Assembly: GCA_002425685.1 (NCBI GenBank)
Contig: DIMS01000101.1
Span: forward strand, 282-21,934
DNA length: 21,653 nucleotides
Reading direction: 5' to 3'
Source of the DNA: Synergistaceae bacterium UBA5560
GTDB taxonomy: Bacteria; Synergistota; Synergistia; Synergistales; Aminiphilaceae
Shown here: in pieces, positions 13,669-21,377 of the stretch
Layout: each line of letters starts with the position of its first letter
Position numbering within the stretch: the stretch's first letter is position 1
Notes under the pieces: model-generated
Seen by the model: only the letters and a program-made list of their open reading frames with translations
Told to the model about the DNA's origin: nothing
Databases searched by the model: none
Program-made: the position numbers and the translations under genes

Positions 13669-15421
13669 GGCACGGAGACGGGGCTGGCTCATGTTCGAAC
13701 TGATGCGGACGCACCTCAAGGGGACTGCACGGACCTGCGCGATCCTGGCGCCTTTGTGCATGTTGCTCGAGGTCTTCATGGATCTGCAGCAACCTACCTT
13801 GATGTCGGATATCATCGACATCGGGGTGGCGAGCGGTGACCTCGGCTACGTGCTCCGCACCGGTGGTCGCATGGTTCTCTTTGCACTGATCGGTCTTGTC
13901 GGTGGGGGGTGCTGTTCCGTCTTCGCCACGTATGCGGCGACGCACATGGCGGGTTCGATACGAGAGCGTCTGTTTTCGAAGATCTTCACTCTCGCGGCCA
14001 CCGAGGTGGACAACTTGGAGACATCGTCACTCGTGACCCGGACGACCAACGACGTGGCACAGATTCAGGAGATGATGGTGATGCTGTTGCGTGCGATGTC
14101 TCGCTCTCCTATGCTTTTTGCAGGGGGCATCATCATGTCGTTTCTGCTCAGCTTTCGGCTGGCCCTTGTCCTGTGCGTCGCTCTGCCTCTGTTGACGGTC
14201 AGCGCGATATGGATCATCCGAAGGGCTGTTCCTCTGTACACTGTGGTACAGAATCGGATGGATCGGATCAACAGCGTTGTGCGCGAGAATCTGCTCGGTA
14301 TGAAAGTGGTGAAGGCATTCGCGCTGGAAAACCGGCAAATTGCACAGTTCGAGCGAGCCAATGTCGATCTTGCCGACAATGGCATCAAGGCGCAGAAGGC
14401 GACCTTTCTGCTCATGCCGATTGTCACATTGGTAATGAATCTGTGTGTTGTAGCAGCTTTATGGTTTGGCGGTCTGATGCAGATTCGTGGAGTGCTTCCT
14501 TTGGGGAAAATCATGGCTTTCGTGAATTACCTGGTGCAGATCACGCATGCGCTGGTGATGCTGGCGAACTCCGTGGTCAACATCTCCCGTTCCCAGGCCT
14601 CGGCCCTGCGCATCCGAGAAGTGATGCATACCCACTCCTCGCTTGCCCCTCCGGAGCATCCCCAATTACCCCGGAATGGCGACATCGAGTTGCGTCATGT
14701 GAGTTTCGGCTACACGAGCGGCGAAAGGGTGTTGTGGGACATCGACCTGTACATCCCCCGAGGGCAGAAGGTCGGAATCGTCGGTGCGACCGGCTGCGGA
14801 AAAAGCACGCTTGCGGCACTGCTGGCCCGCCTCTACGACCCGAATGAGGGCAGCGTGTGTCTTGGCGGCGTTGATGTTCGGGAGATCCCGATGGATGTGC
14901 TCCGGAAAAAGATAGGTCTCGTTCCACAGAATAGTGTGCTGTTCTCGGGAACGGTGGCGGAAAATCTGCGCTACGGTAATGAAAGTGCCGATGAGGTCGC
15001 ACTGTGGGCGGCTGTTGCAACCGCTCGGGCCGACGGGTTCGTTCGGGCTCTTCCGGGGGAGCTGAACGGAGAGGTGGCACAGCGCGGAAAAAACTTTTCG
15101 GGCGGGCAGAAGCAGCGCTTGTGTATTGCCCGCTCGCTGCTGCAGATACCGAACATTCTCATCCTGGACGATGCGACCAGTGCGGTGGATTCCATCACCG
15201 AGGCGCGTTTGCAGGCGGCTTTGCGCGAGAGAACGGGAGGAATCACGCTGATTCTCGTTGCACAGCGTATCTCGAGCATTATGGATTGTGATTGCATTGT
15301 GGTGATGGACAAGGGGCGCATTGCGGCGCAGGGAAGCCATGCTTGTCTCATGGAGTCCAGCGAGATCTATCGCTCCATTGTGCTGTCCCAATTGGGAGAA
15401 GAGGCGTTGTTTCGTGTCTGA
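13658..15421 (+). CDS. ABC exporter half-transporter with degenerate ATPase site (heterodimer partner A)
   Basis: A type IV (B-family) ABC exporter subunit of about 587 residues: six membrane helices in the first 320 residues, then a nucleotide-binding domain. Walker A is GATGCGKST (376-384) and the signature is canonical FSGGQ. Walker B ends in Asp-Asp (D504, D505), so the catalytic Glu is replaced by Asp, and the H-loop His is replaced by Gln (Q536 in LVAQRIS). These changes mark the degenerate-site member of heterodimeric exporters such as TM287/288 and BmrC/BmrD. The start is uncertain. GTG 13658 has GGGAG 8 bases upstream and overlaps the MarR gene by 11 bases; ATG 13691 has no overlap; and the frame is open back to 13454. 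It overlaps the next gene by 8 bases. The substrate is unknown; drug or peptide efflux is inferred. Confidence 0.9.
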   Translation: MADEARRRGWLMFELMRTHLKGTARTCAILAPLCMLLEVFMDLQQPTLMSDIIDIGVASGDLGYVLRTGGRMVLFALIGLVGGGCCSVFATYAATHMAGSIRERLFSKIFTLAATEVDNLETSSLVTRTTNDVAQIQEMMVMLLRAMSRSPMLFAGGIIMSFLLSFRLALVLCVALPLLTVSAIWIIRRAVPLYTVVQNRMDRINSVVRENLLGMKVVKAFALENRQIAQFERANVDLADNGIKAQKATFLLMPIVTLVMNLCVVAALWFGGLMQIRGVLPLGKIMAFVNYLVQITHALVMLANSVVNISRSQASALRIREVMHTHSSLAPPEHPQLPRNGDIELRHVSFGYTSGERVLWDIDLYIPRGQKVGIVGATGCGKSTLAALLARLYDPNEGSVCLGGVDVREIPMDVLRKKIGLVPQNSVLFSGTVAENLRYGNESADEVALWAAVATARADGFVRALPGELNGEVAQRGKNFSGGQKQRLCIARSLLQIPNILILDDATSAVDSITEARLQAALRERTGGITLILVAQRISSIMDCDCIVVMDKGRIAAQGSHACLMESSEIYRSIVLSQLGEEALFRV

Positions 15422-17264
15422 GAACAGAAACCCTTCCCTTCAGCCCAACTTCACGGGGCGACAGAGCCCATGGCTTCACCTCGCCGCGGAGAAGCCTCGG
15501 CTGACGAACGTCACGGGTACGCTCAAACGGATCCTGGAGTATCTGCTCGGCTGGCGTTCATCGCTCCTGTTCGCCCTTGTCTGTGCAGTGGTCTCCACGG
15601 GGATCACCATTGTGGGAACACGTCTCAACGGCTACACGGTGGACACTTTCATCGCCCGCAAAGATGCGCGCATGCTGGGAATCGTCTGTCTCCTGATGGC
15701 GGGTATGTACGTCGTCGGGGTTGCATCGAGCTATGTCCAGAGCATCTTGACGATACGTGCGGCACAGAGGACATCCGCCGCTTTGCGTCGCGACCTGTTT
15801 CGACGTGTGGCACATCTGCCGCCGGCCTATTTCGATGCTCACAGCAGCGGAGATGTGATGAGCAGGCTGACGAACGACGTGGACAACATCAATACGGCGA
15901 TTTCACAGACGACAGTGCAGTTGTTCACCGGCATCGTCAGCGTTGCAGGCATGCTGGCAGCCATGCTGTTTCTCAGTCCTCCGCTCACGTTGGTCTGCCT
16001 GATCACGACGCCCTTGACTTTTTTCACGACGCGGATCATCGCGAGAAATGTGCAGCGCTTCTTCGTGGAACAGCAGCGGGAATTGGGCAGGCTGAACGGC
16101 TATATCGAGGAGATGGTGTCGGGACAGAAAATACTGCGGTTGTTTTCGCGCAAGACGCGTGTGGTGGAGGATTTCGAACGGATCAACCGCCGCTACGTGG
16201 GCGATGCTTTTCGGGCACAGGCGGTGAGCGGTATCATCGGTCCGTGCAACAACATGGTCAACAACATCGCCTACCTCCTCGTGGCAGTTGCGGGAGGTTT
16301 CTGTGTCATTCGGAACATCGGGGATGTCACGGTGGGGGTTGTCTTCTCGTTTTTGCTGTACATGCGCAATTTTACCAATCCCATCAACAACATTCTCGCT
16401 ATGGCCAACTCGCTGCAATTGGCGCTGGCCAGCGCCGAGAGGGTGTTTGAAACGATGGACGGACAACCGGAGTGCGACGCGGATGGTGCGTCGGACATCG
16501 AAAGAATAGAGGGAGACATCCGGTTCGAAAACGTGCGCTTTTCCTATGTTCCCGGCAAGCCTGTGCTTCGGGGTGCGGATATCGTCGCGGAACCCGGCCA
16601 GACGGTGGCCATAGTGGGGCCTACCGGAGCGGGAAAAACGACGATCATCAGCCTGCTCACTCGGTTTTACGACACCGACGGCGGCAGGATCCGCATCGAC
16701 GGCATGCCTATCGAGGCGATCACCCGCCGTAGCCTGCGACGATCCGTGTCGTTGGTTTTGCAGGACACTTTTCTCTTTTCGGATACGATCCGGGAGAACA
16801 TCCGGTACGGCCGAATAGACGCCGGCGACGAGGAGGTGGTTGAAGCGGCCCGGCAGGCCCATGCCCACGAATTTATTCTGCAATTGCCGCATGGCTATGA
16901 TACGGTGCTGACCGATAACGGCCAGAATCTCTCACAGGGACAGCGTCAGCTGTTGAACATCGCCAGGAGTCTCCTGTCCAGGGCTTCGGTACTTATTTTG
17001 GACGAAGCGACGTCGTCGGTGGATACCCGGACGGAGCAGATCATTCAGAGTGCATTGCTGACACTGATGCAGGGTAAAACGAGTTTCGTCATAGCCCATC
17101 GGCTGTCCACCATCAAAAATGCGGACAAAATTGTCGTGATCGACGGAGGGCGCGTCGTGGAACAGGGGACTCACGAGTCTTTGCTGGAGAAAAAGGGGTT
17201 TTATTTCCGGCTCTATGAAAGTCAGTTCAAAACAGGGATGCCGAATGAAGTTCCTGGGGGGTGA
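15414..17264 (+). CDS. ABC exporter half-transporter with canonical ATPase (heterodimer partner B)
   Basis: The second exporter subunit (616 residues), with a hydrophilic N-terminal extension of about 40 residues, six membrane helices and an ATPase domain. Walker A is GPTGAGKTT, Walker B has D530 and catalytic E531, and the H-loop His is H562 (AHRLST). The signature is LSQGQ (506-510) instead of LSGGQ, the altered form expected opposite the degenerate Walker site of partner A. Together they give one active and one inactive ATP site, as established for TM287/288-like exporters. The GTG start at 15414 sits in GTGTCTGA, overlapping the partner's stop by 8 bases, with GAGG 9 bases upstream. This implies coupled translation and equal stoichiometry. 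No peptidase or lipid-A-specific feature is seen, so the cargo is open. Confidence 0.93.
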   Translation: MSENRNPSLQPNFTGRQSPWLHLAAEKPRLTNVTGTLKRILEYLLGWRSSLLFALVCAVVSTGITIVGTRLNGYTVDTFIARKDARMLGIVCLLMAGMYVVGVASSYVQSILTIRAAQRTSAALRRDLFRRVAHLPPAYFDAHSSGDVMSRLTNDVDNINTAISQTTVQLFTGIVSVAGMLAAMLFLSPPLTLVCLITTPLTFFTTRIIARNVQRFFVEQQRELGRLNGYIEEMVSGQKILRLFSRKTRVVEDFERINRRYVGDAFRAQAVSGIIGPCNNMVNNIAYLLVAVAGGFCVIRNIGDVTVGVVFSFLLYMRNFTNPINNILAMANSLQLALASAERVFETMDGQPECDADGASDIERIEGDIRFENVRFSYVPGKPVLRGADIVAEPGQTVAIVGPTGAGKTTIISLLTRFYDTDGGRIRIDGMPIEAITRRSLRRSVSLVLQDTFLFSDTIRENIRYGRIDAGDEEVVEAARQAHAHEFILQLPHGYDTVLTDNGQNLSQGQRQLLNIARSLLSRASVLILDEATSSVDTRTEQIIQSALLTLMQGKTSFVIAHRLSTIKNADKIVVIDGGRVVEQGTHESLLEKKGFYFRLYESQFKTGMPNEVPGG

Positions 17265-17436
17265 TGCATGTGCTCGGGTGCGGAGGATGTTGCTCGGCTT
17301 TCAGGTTGAGGACTCCCCAAGGCGGTTTGGAGCCGCGGTTGTCGTGCAGTGTGTACCTCGTCGCCGTGACGAACGCACCGGCTGTCGAGGATTCCCAGGC
17401 CCGTCCACTTGACGGGGGATGGAGGCAAGGAAGGAA

Positions 17437-18186
17437 ATGACGGAGCAGGACTTTTTTGAGGCCCTTACGGCCGAATACGGGAGATCCTTTTCCGGCTGGG
17501 ATTTTTCCTACGTCAATGAAAGAATGGTCTCGGATCCACTGCCCTGGAATTATCGTCTTGTTGTGGCGGATGCCGTCTCCGCTTCCGAGTCGCTGCTCGA
17601 CATGGGAACCGGAGGCGGTGAGTTTCTCGATTCCCTGCCCGCACTGCCTCCGGTCACATTTGCCACGGAGGGATACGCACCGAACGTGCCGATCGCGAAA
17701 GCCCGACTGCGTGAGAAGAACGTGCAGGTCGTCGAAATCGCCACCGACGATACGCTTCCGTTTGACGACCGCTCCTTCGACCTGGTGATCAACCGTCACG
17801 AATCGTTTGCTGCCGAAGAGGTGGCGAGAATCCTGAGGACATCGGGAATATTCATCACGCAGCAGGTCGGCGGCATGAATGGTCTCGACATCAACGCGTC
17901 TCTGGGCGCGCCTCCATCGGACCATGTCGGCTGGTGTCTGCTTGAGGCGAAGGAAAACCTTTTGCATGCGGGATTCAAAATTGCAATGTGCCGTGAGTAC
18001 ATCGGGAAAATGCGGTTCTATGATATATACAGTCTCGTGTATTACCTGAAGTGCATTCCCTGGCAGATTGCCGATTTTTCCATCGACGCGTACTTCAGGC
18101 GACTGTGTCTCTTGAACGAAGAGATACAGGAGCGGGGATACAGGGACTTCATTCTTCATCGCTTTCTGCTCGTTGCGGAGAAATGA
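17437..18186 (+). CDS. Class I SAM-dependent methyltransferase
   Basis: A soluble methyltransferase of 249 residues. The SAM-binding glycine loop is LLDMGTGGGEF (53-63), followed by the acidic end of strand 2 (FATEGYAPNVPIAK), an ATDDTLPFDDRSFDLVINRHE segment (motifs II-III) and a strand-turn with RTSGIFITQQVGG. The N-terminal WDFSYVNERM...PLPWNYR pattern recurs in a family of small-molecule methyltransferases of unknown substrate. The ATG at 17437 is preferred because the purine run GGAGGCAAGGAAGG precedes it; an ATG 18 bases earlier (17419) would add MEARKE. It lies about 170 bases after the exporter in the same direction, with no clear terminator between. Its product could modify a drug or a metabolite handled by the exporter (inference). 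Confidence 0.85.
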   Translation: MTEQDFFEALTAEYGRSFSGWDFSYVNERMVSDPLPWNYRLVVADAVSASESLLDMGTGGGEFLDSLPALPPVTFATEGYAPNVPIAKARLREKNVQVVEIATDDTLPFDDRSFDLVINRHESFAAEEVARILRTSGIFITQQVGGMNGLDINASLGAPPSDHVGWCLLEAKENLLHAGFKIAMCREYIGKMRFYDIYSLVYYLKCIPWQIADFSIDAYFRRLCLLNEEIQERGYRDFILHRFLLVAEK

Positions 18187-18332
18187 GTTCCGCTTCCCGA
18201 TGGAATTTCTGCAACGGCGGCGAAATTCTTGCGGCGCAGTCGGAATTGGAAAAGTGCGCGGATCGTTCCGGAGGTCCCCCGTGGGTTTCGGAAATCCGAG
18301 AGGAGTGCCTGCTGTGGAAGCCTGCGATCCGA

Positions 18333-18397
18333 GTGAAAGGACTCTGTCCCGGCCAACCGTGAAAGGGAATTGTTTCCCGGGGAACGTCCCTTTCACG
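18333..18397 (+). promoter_or_regulatory. Leader hairpin with a competing upstream arm before the decarboxylase gene
   Basis: A perfect 11-bp stem forms from 18358-18368 (CGTGAAAGGGA) and 18387-18397 (TCCCTTTCACG). Its 18-base loop holds a nested GTTTC/GGAAC pair. The sequence GTGAAAGG also occurs at 18333-18340, so the right arm could pair with either copy. No T-run follows, so it is not a classic terminator. It sits in the 363-base interval after the methyltransferase, about 150 bases before the decarboxylase start; nothing else recognisable is in that interval. Confidence 0.45.
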
Positions 18398-18549
18398 AAG
18401 AATCGTTTCGCCTCGGTTTCGTTCTCCGGGAAGCGGAACGAGAGGAGCTCCCGGGAAGGGAACGTGTCCGGTGGATTTGGATGAGAGGTGCCTCGGCATG
18501 GAAGAAAGAATGTTGTCGTGGAATGATGCCTGACCGCGGAGAGGGAGCC

Positions 18550-19905
18550 ATGAGAGACCTGCTGTCGGATGCCGCACGTCGGGCGACGCGCTATCGGGAG
18601 ACCCTTGCCGGCCGGTCCGTCGTGCCGACTCCGGAAGCGCTGCGGCGCCTGACGCTTCTGGATGAACCGCTGCCGGAGGGGGCGACCTCTCCGGAGGAGG
18701 TCCTTCGTCTTCTGGATGAGATCGGCTCGCCCGCTACCATGGCGAGTGCCGGTGGACGTTTCTTCGGGTTCGTCATCGGCAGCTCTCTCCCGGTGACTGT
18801 GGCCACTGATTGGCTGACCACCGCGTGGGATCAGGAGGGGGGCCAGGAGGTCACTGCGCCGATCGGAGCGATGCTCGAGCGTGTCTGCATGAGGTGGCTG
18901 ATGCAGTTGTTTTCGCTTCCATCCGGTACGGGGGTAGGGTTTGTTACCGGTGCCACAATGGCCAACTTCGCCGGTCTCGCCGGTGCGCGGCATGCGTTGC
19001 TGCAACGCGAGGGCTGGGATGTGGAGAGGGATGGTCTGTTCGGGGCGCCTCCCATCACAGTGGCGGTCGGTGACGACGTGCACGTCAGCGTACTCAAGGC
19101 TTTGAGCCTGTTGGGGCTGGGGCGGGGCAGAGTCCGGCGAGTGCCGACGGATGTTCAGGGTCGTATGCGCCCCGAACTCCTGCCGAAGGAGAAGGGCCCG
19201 ATGATCATCTGTACGCAGGCCGGTCATGTGGCCACCGGGGCTTTCGATCCGCTCGCGGAGATCTGCGCCGCGGCACGGGAAAGGGAGGCCTGGGTGCATG
19301 TCGATGGCGCGTTCGGCATGTGGGCCGCAGTGGCGCCCAGGCGCGCCCATCTGGTGCATGGACTTTCCGAGGCCGACTCGTGGGGCACCGATGCGCACAA
19401 ATGGCTGAACGTCCCCTACGACAGCGGGCTCGTGTTCGTTCGCGAAGCGCGGCATTTACGGGCGGCAATGGCGGTGAGCGCTGCCTATCTGACGCTCCCG
19501 GAGCACCGACAACCTGACGAGTACGTTCCGGAGATGTCGCGACGGGCGCGCGGAATCAACGTGTGGGCCGCCCTGAAGTCTTTGGGACGGGAGGGGCTCG
19601 CGGAATTGATCGAGCGTTCGTGCCGGCACGCGGCGTTTTTCGCGGAGGGGCTCGGTCGCGCCGGATACGAGATCCTGAACGAGGTCGTCCTGAATCAGGT
19701 TTTAGTCTCCTTCGGAAGCGACGAAACGACGCGCCGTGTTGTCGAGCGCGTGCAGCAGGATGGAACATGCTGGTGCGGCGGTACGGTGTATCGGGGACGC
19801 ACGGCCATGCGACTCAGTGTGTCTTCCTGGGCGACGACCGTTGAGGAGTGCGAACGAAGCCTGGCGGTGATGTTGCGGATCGCCGCCGAAGCGAAGATGC
19901 GGTGA
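18550..19905 (+). CDS. PLP-dependent decarboxylase (group II, Pfam pyridoxal_deC type)
   Basis: A fold-type I PLP enzyme of 451 residues in the glutamate/aromatic/diaminobutyrate decarboxylase group. The Schiff-base Lys is K284 in DAHKWLN; the Asp that pairs with the pyridine ring is D252 in HVDGAFG; the stacking His is probably H226 in AGHVATGAFDP. VTGATMANF earlier matches the phosphate-binding region. Both the N-terminal cap and the C-terminal small domain are present. The ATG at 18550 is preferred (GGAGAGGGAG just upstream). In-frame ATGs at 18481, 18523 and 18526 would extend it without added family similarity. It would convert an amino acid to an amine plus CO2, but the substrate is not predictable. 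It lies downstream of the methyltransferase in the same orientation, separated by the hairpin leader, so it may be a separate unit. Confidence 0.88.
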   Translation: MRDLLSDAARRATRYRETLAGRSVVPTPEALRRLTLLDEPLPEGATSPEEVLRLLDEIGSPATMASAGGRFFGFVIGSSLPVTVATDWLTTAWDQEGGQEVTAPIGAMLERVCMRWLMQLFSLPSGTGVGFVTGATMANFAGLAGARHALLQREGWDVERDGLFGAPPITVAVGDDVHVSVLKALSLLGLGRGRVRRVPTDVQGRMRPELLPKEKGPMIICTQAGHVATGAFDPLAEICAAAREREAWVHVDGAFGMWAAVAPRRAHLVHGLSEADSWGTDAHKWLNVPYDSGLVFVREARHLRAAMAVSAAYLTLPEHRQPDEYVPEMSRRARGINVWAALKSLGREGLAELIERSCRHAAFFAEGLGRAGYEILNEVVLNQVLVSFGSDETTRRVVERVQQDGTCWCGGTVYRGRTAMRLSVSSWATTVEECERSLAVMLRIAAEAKMR

Positions 19906-19981
19906 ATCGCCGTTTGTCGCCCCGCGTCGCATGTCCGGTGATGCCGCCGCAGCGGTACAGCCTGCGCGGACCGGGTCGCTT

Positions 19982-20002
19982 CCGCACGCAGGAATGGTGC
20001 GG
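19982..20002. terminator. Weak hairpin between convergent genes
   Basis: CCGCAC (19982-19987) and GTGCGG (19997-20002) form a perfect 6-bp stem with a 9-base loop in the 139-base gap between two convergent genes. It could end transcription from either side, but neither flank has a T-run. Confidence 0.25.
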
Positions 20003-20044
20003 TGGCGGAAACGACCACGGCGGGTCCTCTGCGGAGCGCTGTTC

Positions 20045-21202
20045 CTACCGCATCATCGAGCGGAGGAGCGTCAGGTAGTCCTCTTTCGTCATCGGCCTGG
20101 GATTGCTGCGGTTGCTTCCGTTCTGTGCGGAGTAGGCGGCGATGGTCTCCAGGTCTTCCTCTTTGACGCCCAGGGAGGCGAAGGACGGAAGGCCCACTTC
20201 CTCGGCCAGGTTCGCCACGTGCGTCACGGCTTTTCGTGCGCCTTCCTCGTCGGTCGCGAAGGAATATCCCATGGCGGCGGCGATCCGGGCGTACTTTTTT
20301 GCGCAGTAGGGCAGATTGAACTCCATCACCGGGGCGAGCGCCACGGCGTTGCACATGCCGTGGGGTGCGTCGTAGAGGCCGCCCAGCGCTTCGGCGAGAC
20401 AGTGCACCGCCGCCACGTCGGAGTGGGAGAAGGAGATGCCCGCCAGAACGCTTCCCATGAGCATGTCCGTCCGGGCCTCCATGTCGTCGGTTCCGGAGCG
20501 GACGGCCCTCGGCAGAGAGGCGGTGATCATCTCGATGGCGTGCAGGGCGCAGGCGTCCGCGAGGGGCTCCGCGGGCAGGGCGGTGAATCCTTCGATGGCG
20601 TGGGTCAGTGCATCCATGCCGGTGGCGGCGGTGAGCATCTTCGGCATGGACGCGGTCAGCCCGGGATCACACAGGGCGACTTTCGCCGCAATCCGGGGAT
20701 GCCTGATGCTGAACTTGAACTTGTCCGTCGTGTCGGTGATGACCGAGCTGAAGGTCACTTCGCTGCCGGTTCCCGAGGTGGTGGGAATGGCGACCAGGGG
20801 CAGCGTTTCTCCTGTGACCGCGTTCCGCCCCTCGTAGTCCCGTATTTTTCCTCCGTGGGTTGCCACGATGCTCATGCCCTTGGCGCAGTCGATGGGGCTT
20901 CCGCCTCCGACGGCGAGAAGGCAGTCCGCTCCGAACGCCACGGCGGCGGCGGCGCCCTCCATGACGTTCCTGTCCTTGGGGTTCGGCTCCACCGCGCTGA
21001 AGACCTCGAAGGAAATCCCTTCTTTTTCGAGAGCCCCGGTGATCGGTGCGAGGATGCCCGCGTCGATCACACCACGGTCCGTAACGAGAAGCGGACGCTT
21101 TTTCCCCAGTTCCTGCAGCACCATGGCGATGGTGGCGGAAACGCCGGCGCCGAATTCGATCCGCGTGGGGAGTTCGAAGCTGAAGCTGTTCCTGATGTCC
21201 AA
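20045..21202 (-). CDS. Iron-containing alcohol dehydrogenase (group III), TTG start
   Basis: A second metal-containing alcohol dehydrogenase, 385 residues, the normal length for the family. It has GGGSPIDCAKG (99-109), the TTSGTGSEVT phosphate loop region (141-150), and metal ligands D197 and H201 (GMDALTHAIEGF), H267 (AVHCLAEALGG) and H281 (APHGMCN). The second His of the HxxxH helix, present in the other dehydrogenase of this window, is Glu here (E271). A TTG start at 21202 is chosen because AAGGAGGGG lies just before it with about 6-8 base spacing and the family similarity begins there. The next upstream start is a GTG or ATG in sequence with no similarity. It is not closely related to the protein at 10410 beyond the family motifs. 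The substrate is unknown; a fermentative alcohol/aldehyde role is inferred. Confidence 0.9.
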   Translation of the reverse strand: MDIRNSFSFELPTRIEFGAGVSATIAMVLQELGKKRPLLVTDRGVIDAGILAPITGALEKEGISFEVFSAVEPNPKDRNVMEGAAAAVAFGADCLLAVGGGSPIDCAKGMSIVATHGGKIRDYEGRNAVTGETLPLVAIPTTSGTGSEVTFSSVITDTTDKFKFSIRHPRIAAKVALCDPGLTASMPKMLTAATGMDALTHAIEGFTALPAEPLADACALHAIEMITASLPRAVRSGTDDMEARTDMLMGSVLAGISFSHSDVAAVHCLAEALGGLYDAPHGMCNAVALAPVMEFNLPYCAKKYARIAAAMGYSFATDEEGARKAVTHVANLAEEVGLPSFASLGVKEEDLETIAAYSAQNGSNRSNPRPMTKEDYLTLLRSMMR

Positions 21203-21284
21203 GAGAAACCCCTCCTTCACTGTCTTCTGTGCCTGCCTCTGTCCACGGTACTGTCCCTTTTGGGGCCGCTTTCCTCGTCGGGCT

Positions 21285-21302
21285 CGCATCCGGCCGGATG
21301 CG
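21285..21302. repeat. Perfect 18-base palindrome between phzF-like gene and alcohol dehydrogenase
   Basis: CGCATCCGGCCGGATGCG is fully self-complementary. It lies 83 bases upstream of the dehydrogenase TTG start and 75 bases beyond the stop of the phzF-like gene, both on the minus strand. It could be a regulator-binding site for the dehydrogenase or a hairpin (7-bp stem, GGCC loop) ending the upstream transcript. No T-run follows on the minus strand. Confidence 0.45.
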
Positions 21303-21377
21303 GCGGGTGAACATTCGGGTCGGTGCCGGCTCAGGTGGCGATGTTCCGTCGCAGTTTCTCCGCCGTGTTCCGTTTTC

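Noticed and set aside
12688..13821. 377-residue minus-strand frame covering the gap before the MarR gene
   Set aside because: It spans the promoter and MarR gene antisense, shows no family pattern and has no convincing ribosome site.
15321..15413. Upstream start of the second exporter subunit
   Set aside because: It would overlap the first subunit by about 100 bases with no family similarity; the GTG at 15414 has a ribosome site and the typical short overlap.
19931..21310. 459-residue plus-strand frame opposite the second alcohol dehydrogenase
   Set aside because: Gly/His/Arg-rich shadow frame; the minus strand has the full dehydrogenase motifs and a strong ribosome site.
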